Assembly: GCA_963789255.1 (NCBI GenBank)
Contig: CAWBJW010000001.1
Span: 496,001-560,000, forward strand
Source: DATARH01 sp963789255
Lineage (GTDB): Bacteria; Pseudomonadota; Alphaproteobacteria; ATCC43930; CGMCC-115725
Length of the DNA stretch: 64,000 nt
Reading direction: 5' to 3'
Shown: one piece after another, positions 63,626 to 64,000 of the stretch
How positions within the stretch are numbered: position 1 is the stretch's first letter
Layout of the letters: each line of letters opens with the position of its first letter
The notes under the pieces: model-generated
Databases searched by the model: none
Told to the model about the DNA's origin: nothing
What the model saw: only the letters and a program-made list of their open reading frames with translations
Made by a program: the position numbers and the translations under genes

Positions 63626-64000
63626 TCAGCCCGCGCGGATCCGGCCGATGGCCCAGCGCAAATTCTTGCGCACGTCCGGATCGGGGTCATTCAAATGGCC
63701 TTCCAGTGCGGCAAGCGCCGCGGTGTCGGCAATCTCGCCGAGCGCGGCGGCCGCCTCCTTGCGCAGGTTGCTGATCGAATGATCGAGCGCCGGCAGGATC
63801 GCCGGCACCGCGTCATTCGCCTTGAGCCGGCCGAGGCTGCGGATCGCCTTCACCCGCACCTGCCAGTATTCGTCGCCGACCAGCTCGGCCAGCTTGCCGG
63901 ACGCTGCGGCGAACCCGCTTTTGCCGGCGGTTTCGGCGGCCATTTCGCGGACCTGCCAGTCGCCGTCGGCGAGCAGGGCGACGATCGCGTCGGCGGCGGG
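63626..64000 (-). CDS. HEAT-repeat protein (partial, 5' end outside window)
   Basis: At least 124 codons, open at the right edge. HEAT/PBS-lyase-type helical repeats are visible: ADGDWQVREMAAETAGKSGF, YWQVRVKAIRSLGRLKANDA, NLRKEAAAALGEIADTAALA and DPDVRKNLRWAIGRIRAG. Such proteins act as scaffolds. It precedes the GntR gene by 3 bases, so the two are co-transcribed. The rest of the gene lies beyond 64000. Confidence 0.85.
   Translation of the reverse strand, partial: PAADAIVALLADGDWQVREMAAETAGKSGFAAASGKLAELVGDEYWQVRVKAIRSLGRLKANDAVPAILPALDHSISNLRKEAAAALGEIADTAALAALEGHLNDPDPDVRKNLRWAIGRIRAG

Noticed and set aside
1..64000. tRNA, rRNA or CRISPR loci
   Set aside because: No tRNA cloverleaf with a T-arm, no rRNA segments and no regularly spaced repeat-spacer arrays were seen.

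Overview
The window is GC-rich (roughly 65-70% by eye), densely coded, and reads as the chromosome of an alphaproteobacterium, probably in the Rhodospirillales/Rhizobiales neighbourhood. Pointers to this are the short ProS, the SahR-metF-metH arrangement, the ccmFGHI cluster, the HPF protein fused to a cold-shock domain, and abundant REP-like palindromes. No rRNA, tRNA, CRISPR array, transposase or prophage was found. At least 12 genes, including the housekeeping genes dnaE, metH and lolC, carry isolated +1 or -1 frame breaks. This looks more like uncorrected assembly error than gene decay, so most are annotated as single genes with a marked break.

Layout. 1-313: 3' end of a TPR protein. 714-7705: flavoprotein, 2x[4Fe-4S] ferredoxin, SsuABC/TauABC-type ABC importer, then a DAO-family oxidoreductase. 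7729-9167: mlaA-mlaC (outer-membrane lipid asymmetry), leftward. 9376-14920: methionine-cycle operon sahR-metF-metH behind a clear 20-bp palindromic operator. 15020-18030: type II restriction-modification pair of the BsuBI/PstI type with a remnant of a second DNA methyltransferase. 18296-26362: small genes, then dnaE, lolD, lolC and proS, leftward. 26583-34133: terminator, two GH15 glucoamylase-like genes, CoA-transferase, orphan binding protein, zinc-ribbon protein. 34150-38857: truncated aspartic protease, strong promoter, HpaB-type monooxygenase, VOC protein, amidohydrolase, lytic transglycosylase. 38862-43202: ccmI, ccmH, ccmG, ccmF (cytochrome c maturation). 43407-46814: ECF sigma factor, second flavoprotein with a 2Fe-2S partner, basic DNA-binding-like protein. 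46856-56915: leftward and rightward metabolic genes (MaoC-like, acetyltransferase-like, beta-hydroxyacid dehydrogenase, VOC, CoA-transferase with an unrecognised partner, HPF, FMN reductase, aminotransferase, alpha/beta hydrolase). 56947-62568: DUF971 gene facing a six-gene leftward operon (binding protein, permease, unknown membrane protein, ATPase, dihaem cytochrome c, Crp/Fnr regulator). 62810-64000: GntR/UTRA regulator and a HEAT-repeat gene running off the edge.

How the genes fit together. The window is rich in uptake systems for small anions or sulfonate-like compounds (two NMT1/SsuA-type importers and one orphan binding protein), each near redox proteins, and in CoA-ester and aromatic metabolism (two CaiB/BaiF proteins, HpaB, VOC, amidohydrolase, MaoC-like, HIBADH-like). 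The most unusual units are the importer-cytochrome-Crp operon (57272-62568), the two flavoprotein/iron-sulfur pairs of different cluster type, the R-M island inserted behind metH, a phased CAGGGAATTT repeat array (50314-50455), and the unrecognised gene at 51776-53391.
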